From Vanilla planifolia (lineage: Eukaryota; Streptophyta; Magnoliopsida; Asparagales; Orchidaceae), in assembly GCA_023846275.1 (NCBI GenBank), contig CM043870.1, positions 7,191,527-7,255,526 of the forward strand: a DNA stretch of 64,000 nucleotides, written 5' to 3'. Of the stretch, positions 60,701 to 64,000 are shown one piece after another; the stretch's first letter is position 1, and the number at the start of each line of letters is the position of its first letter. The position numbers were made by a program, and so were the translations under genes. Under the pieces are notes generated by a model. That model searched no databases, was not told where the DNA came from, and saw only the letters and a list, made by a program, of their open reading frames with translations.

Positions 60701-62280
60701 CGGGCAATCCATAACCTTGCCTAAGACAAAGTCTATTGGCTGAAGTCTTGAGGCTTGGGAATTCACTACCTACACAAGTGGAAATGGGTCATTGTTACAA
60801 TGTTTTCTACACAGCTCCATAAATGAGTGCCTCTACTTTGGGTAGTGTTGATTAGCAAAGTACAATGATAGACCTAACCCTTCCTCTATCCACTAATATG
60901 ACCCCTAAATATGGTTGTGTTATCTCACTTAATGATAACAAAATTTAAGAGAACATTCAATGGAAAATTGGTGATGGCAAGCCTTGTGATTTTATTAATA
61001 GTTGTTGGATGAGTCCCATCCTCTCTCTCGCTAGCCTACCCTTATTAATATTGATCTTGTGTGGCCTACCACTATGTCTATCCTCCTTAATGATGAGAGA
61101 GCGATGTCATGACCTCTTGAGCTCCCAATTTCAACCCTATCTTGTGAAGAGGGTTTGACCTTACCCAACCCCTTTGTCCTTCCCCAAATTCCCTTTGTTA
61201 AAGGCTAATAGATTCTACTCATGCTCCTTTCTCGATGTTGTGCTCTTTTCAATCCTCAATATAGCCAGAGTGGTTGGGTTTTAAAGATCAAAGCTTAGTC
61301 GAGGTGTTGTAGCCTTCTGTGAAAAATCTGTAATAATGTTATGCCTACTACGCTTCAGTTATGTCACAGTTGCATTGCTCGTCGCTTCTCTATATTTGGG
61401 TTATGCTTGTGCTGAGATTTTCGACCATGTTTTCTACAAGTGCCCCATTATTTATCTACTTCAAGCATTATTTTCATTATTTCGATTAGTGGTATCTTGA
61501 ATCAAATTTCTACACTACTAACCATTTTGCAAGACATGGTCGAGAGAGATAGAACTGATAGTCAACCTATGATTTGCCTATACATACTTCTGTCATGTCT
61601 AGTCAAACCAAAACAGTTATTAATTATGGTCATGTTTGGTTGTTGTGGGCTAAAATCAAACTCATTTAGATAACCATTTATCATCAATTTTCCATCTAAC
61701 AAGAAGCTTAAGATCCCCTTAGCCCATGAGACTATCCTAACCCAACTTACTCTCAATAAGATCCCTCTCCCTCCAAGCTAGGTGAAGGTTAACTTTGATG
61801 TTTCGGTCTCTTACTTTGATCAAGCTAATGTCCTTACGATGATCCGAGACCATAACAAGCACCTTCTGGCAATTGTGGTTCACTTATACACCTTCGTCGC
61901 TAGTGTAATAGAGCTTGAAAGAACCATAATTGTCATGCCTATTCTTCATCCTTTAGTCGAGCACTACAAGTGTTTGCTTCGAGAGTAACATGCTTCTATC
62001 ATTTTTGATATCCAATGTGTTGTGAAAGGTGAAGATGATATGCCTCATGTGTTAGGTTTGGCTAAGGTGATCTTAACTTTTAGTCATGCCATAGTCTCTC
62101 ATGTTTTCTAGTCGGCTAATATTATTGCCGATTTCTTTACCCGCTTTCTCTCTCATGAGAATTTTAAATGGACTAAAAATATGCCCCTTCCCTGAGACCT
62201 TATTATAGCTATGGACATTAATCTCTAGGATTATAGTATGTTGTATTGCATATGTTGCAATTGATATATCAAAAAAACAG
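54720..62280 (+). mobile_element. Near full-length dead LINE (L1-type)
   Basis: Plant L1 domains occur in order on the plus strand: an ORF1-like frame (54720-55058); the CCHC-like knuckle GLTIMCFTCGIMRHN (about 56150); the endonuclease end FNDFLSNIDLHDL..YTWCNNK (about 58550-58630); reverse transcriptase TTYKIIEKILINRMN (about 59926) and RQGCPLSLYFLILSS (about 60173), with YANN (60307-60318) in place of catalytic YADD; WKIGDGKP (about 60962); and RNase H VKVNFDVSVSYFDQ to SANIIADFF (61782-62140). An A-rich 3' end lies near 62270. Stops are frequent and the RT active site is lost, so it cannot move. It is interrupted by the LINE fragment at 59099-59393. It lies antisense to TWINKLE, probably inside its upstream intron. 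Confidence 0.8.
59099..59393 (-). mobile_element. Nested 5'-truncated LINE fragment with target-site duplication
   Basis: A T tract (59097-59119, the A tail on the minus strand) is followed by reversed LINE 3' sequence. The minus strand encodes HREGNAPAD in one frame and PKPLLKLLLSDLMFDPP in another, so a frameshift separates them. The second motif is nearly identical to the end of the LINE at 20266-20684, so they are one family. The direct repeat ctccaaactt at 59089-59098 and 59394-59403 is the target-site duplication. It landed inside the older LINE, between its endonuclease and RT regions. Confidence 0.88.
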
Positions 62281-64000
62281 AGAATTTTACCACTGGATCA
62301 CTATGAACTAACCAAACCAACACTATCCTCATACAGCCAACTTATGGGGCAAAGAAATCAGAAATTTATGAACTTCAAACTACCTTGAATGAGAGGCGAA
62401 TTATGTTCTAAGATATATCCTCAAACCTCATATCACTTCTCCGTCCAACCACCTTTAATTCAAAACAAATTGTTCACAAGATGGTAAAAGTGGTGCACGC
62501 AAAGAATTGGTACTAAACCCAATGCATCTAATTACCACATTTCACTTCAAAGTAAGTTCCTAATGGAGAAAGCCATATCTTAGAAGGTACTTCGAATAAA
62601 TAGAACCTGATTTGAAGACTTCCACCATCCACAATATTGAAAAAATATCTAAGAAAACTACCATCCTTCACAATTCATCCATGAATTTATTCTTTAATAA
62701 TGTTCAAAGACAAGAGTCTACATAGAGGTTGATGATTGTAGCATTACCCTTACAATACAAGGCCAAAATATAGTGAATAAACCATGAAAACTTACCACTA
62801 TAAGAAAGATTTCCTAAATAGTGCACAAGGTCAACGAAACAAAGCCGTAGGTTCATAGGTTGAAGATAAGAATTAGATTACACTAAAGATTTGATGAACT
62901 TCCAATGTTCTAAATACTCACTATGTACAACTACCATTTTTATAAGCCACCCAAAGCCTATATAATATAATATGCTACAAACTTAGTAATCAATGTTTAT
63001 AACCATGTCAATGTCTTGAAGAAGGGGAATACATCTAGTCCTCGTAAAACTCTTCTCGTGGACAAGGGAAATAAAGAAATTAACAATAATATTAATCGAC
63101 TAGAAAACATGAAATACTATGTGGTATGACCAAAAATAGAGATAATCACAACTAAACCCCATAAATGAGAAACATCATCTTCACTTCTCATGGCACGTTA
63201 GATATCAAAGAACGTAGAAACCCAGTAGCCCTCAAAGTAAATAGATTCATAACACCCGAACAAAGGATGAAGAATAGACAAAGCAATTATGACTCATTAA
63301 AGCTCTGCAATAGTAATAGCAAAAGTATACAAGCAAACACTCAAAATGGCCAAAAGATGGCCACAATGATCCCAGATCATTGCATTGGCACAACTTCAAC
63401 TAAAAGAAAAGTCTGAGTTAAAAAACTTAACCTTCATCTAGTCAAGAAGTGGAGAGGATCACATCAAGAGTGAGGTTGGTGAGAATAGCCTAACGAGTTA
63501 ATAAGTACCCAAGTCTGGTGAGAGAGGAAAAACCGATGGTTAATAGTTGCCAAATGAGCGAGATAGTAGCCCATGGCAAAAAAAAAACAACCATGGGCAT
63601 GATAAAGGGTGATACAAGCCATAACAAACTGTTGATGAGTCGTATCTCTCACCATTACTTGCAAAATTGTTCGAGATGCAAAAATCCAATCCAACAAACA
63701 ACAATCAACAATAAAAAAAGAGATTAGAAAAAATAAATAAAGCATGGGACACCCACAAAAAGTATGGTAAAATGTCTCGATGTAGACATAACCCCAAGGG
63801 CAATGAGGTGATCGAGCAATGCCACAACCATACAATTAATAGTAGTACGCACACCATTAAAAATTCATCCCAGAAGATAAAAAAAAATCTCAATAATGCT
63901 TTAATCTTCCAAACTCAACCACCCTTACCACACTAAAGATCGAAAAAAGCCAAAAACAATAGTAAGGGGCATGACTAAAGTCTTTCAGCCTACAACAAGC
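62281..64000. other. Unresolved sequence at the right edge
   Basis: No TWINKLE exon, tRNA or known transposon domain is recognised. Open frames at 63165-63416 (plus) and 63835-63464 (minus) match nothing I know. It is probably more intron or repeat DNA. Confidence 0.4.

Noticed and set aside
63464-63835. 123-codon minus-strand frame, hydrophobic, possible membrane protein
   Set aside because: Its composition looks like AT-rich chance coding and I recognise no family; there is no supporting context.

Overview
This is AT-rich nuclear DNA from a flowering plant. The evidence is two plant-type split genes with GT-AG introns, several plant retroelement families, a plastid tRNA fossil, and long gene-poor stretches. 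I cannot name the species. Most of the transposon sequence is heavily decayed (stops, frameshifts, lost catalytic residues), which suggests an old, slowly purged genome.

Layout. 1-6.1 kb: no gene seen, but a clean 7 x 26 bp minisatellite. 6.1-7.4 kb: a six-exon minus-strand gene or gene remnant whose exons join in frame to a stop; its family is only tentatively recognised. 8.0-11 kb: a GC-rich, LTR-like accessory block with a long GA microsatellite and three successive inverted-repeat units whose arms co-vary. 11-16.4 kb: AT-rich filler with a Gypsy protease fossil. 16.4-19.0 kb: a complete three-exon beta-tubulin gene on the plus strand.

19.4-53.0 kb: the 3' half of a TWINKLE-type organellar DNA primase-helicase gene on the minus strand. 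Twelve exons encode 371 residues, from the TOPRIM domain through the whole DnaB-like helicase to the stop; the N-terminal half must lie beyond base 64000. Its introns are either short (70-270 bp) or huge (5.2-12.5 kb). The huge ones hold a Copia element (about 23-26.6 kb), a young 5'-truncated LINE (20.3-20.7 kb), a minus-strand LINE (about 29.4-31.4 kb), a possible hAT fragment (40.8-41 kb) and a plastid trnR-ACG pseudogene (38.2 kb). 53-64 kb lies upstream of the most 5' exon seen and is dominated by a nearly full-length but dead LINE (about 54.7-62.3 kb) with a second LINE fragment nested inside it.

The tubulin and TWINKLE genes converge tail to tail, with only 372 bp between their stop codons, so their 3' UTRs probably meet or overlap. 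No operon-like, CRISPR or defence system is present. The features most worth following up are the co-varying hairpin units at 10.1-10.3 kb, the base-composition mosaic of the tubulin gene, the giant-intron structure of TWINKLE, and the unplaced six-exon gene at 6-7.4 kb.
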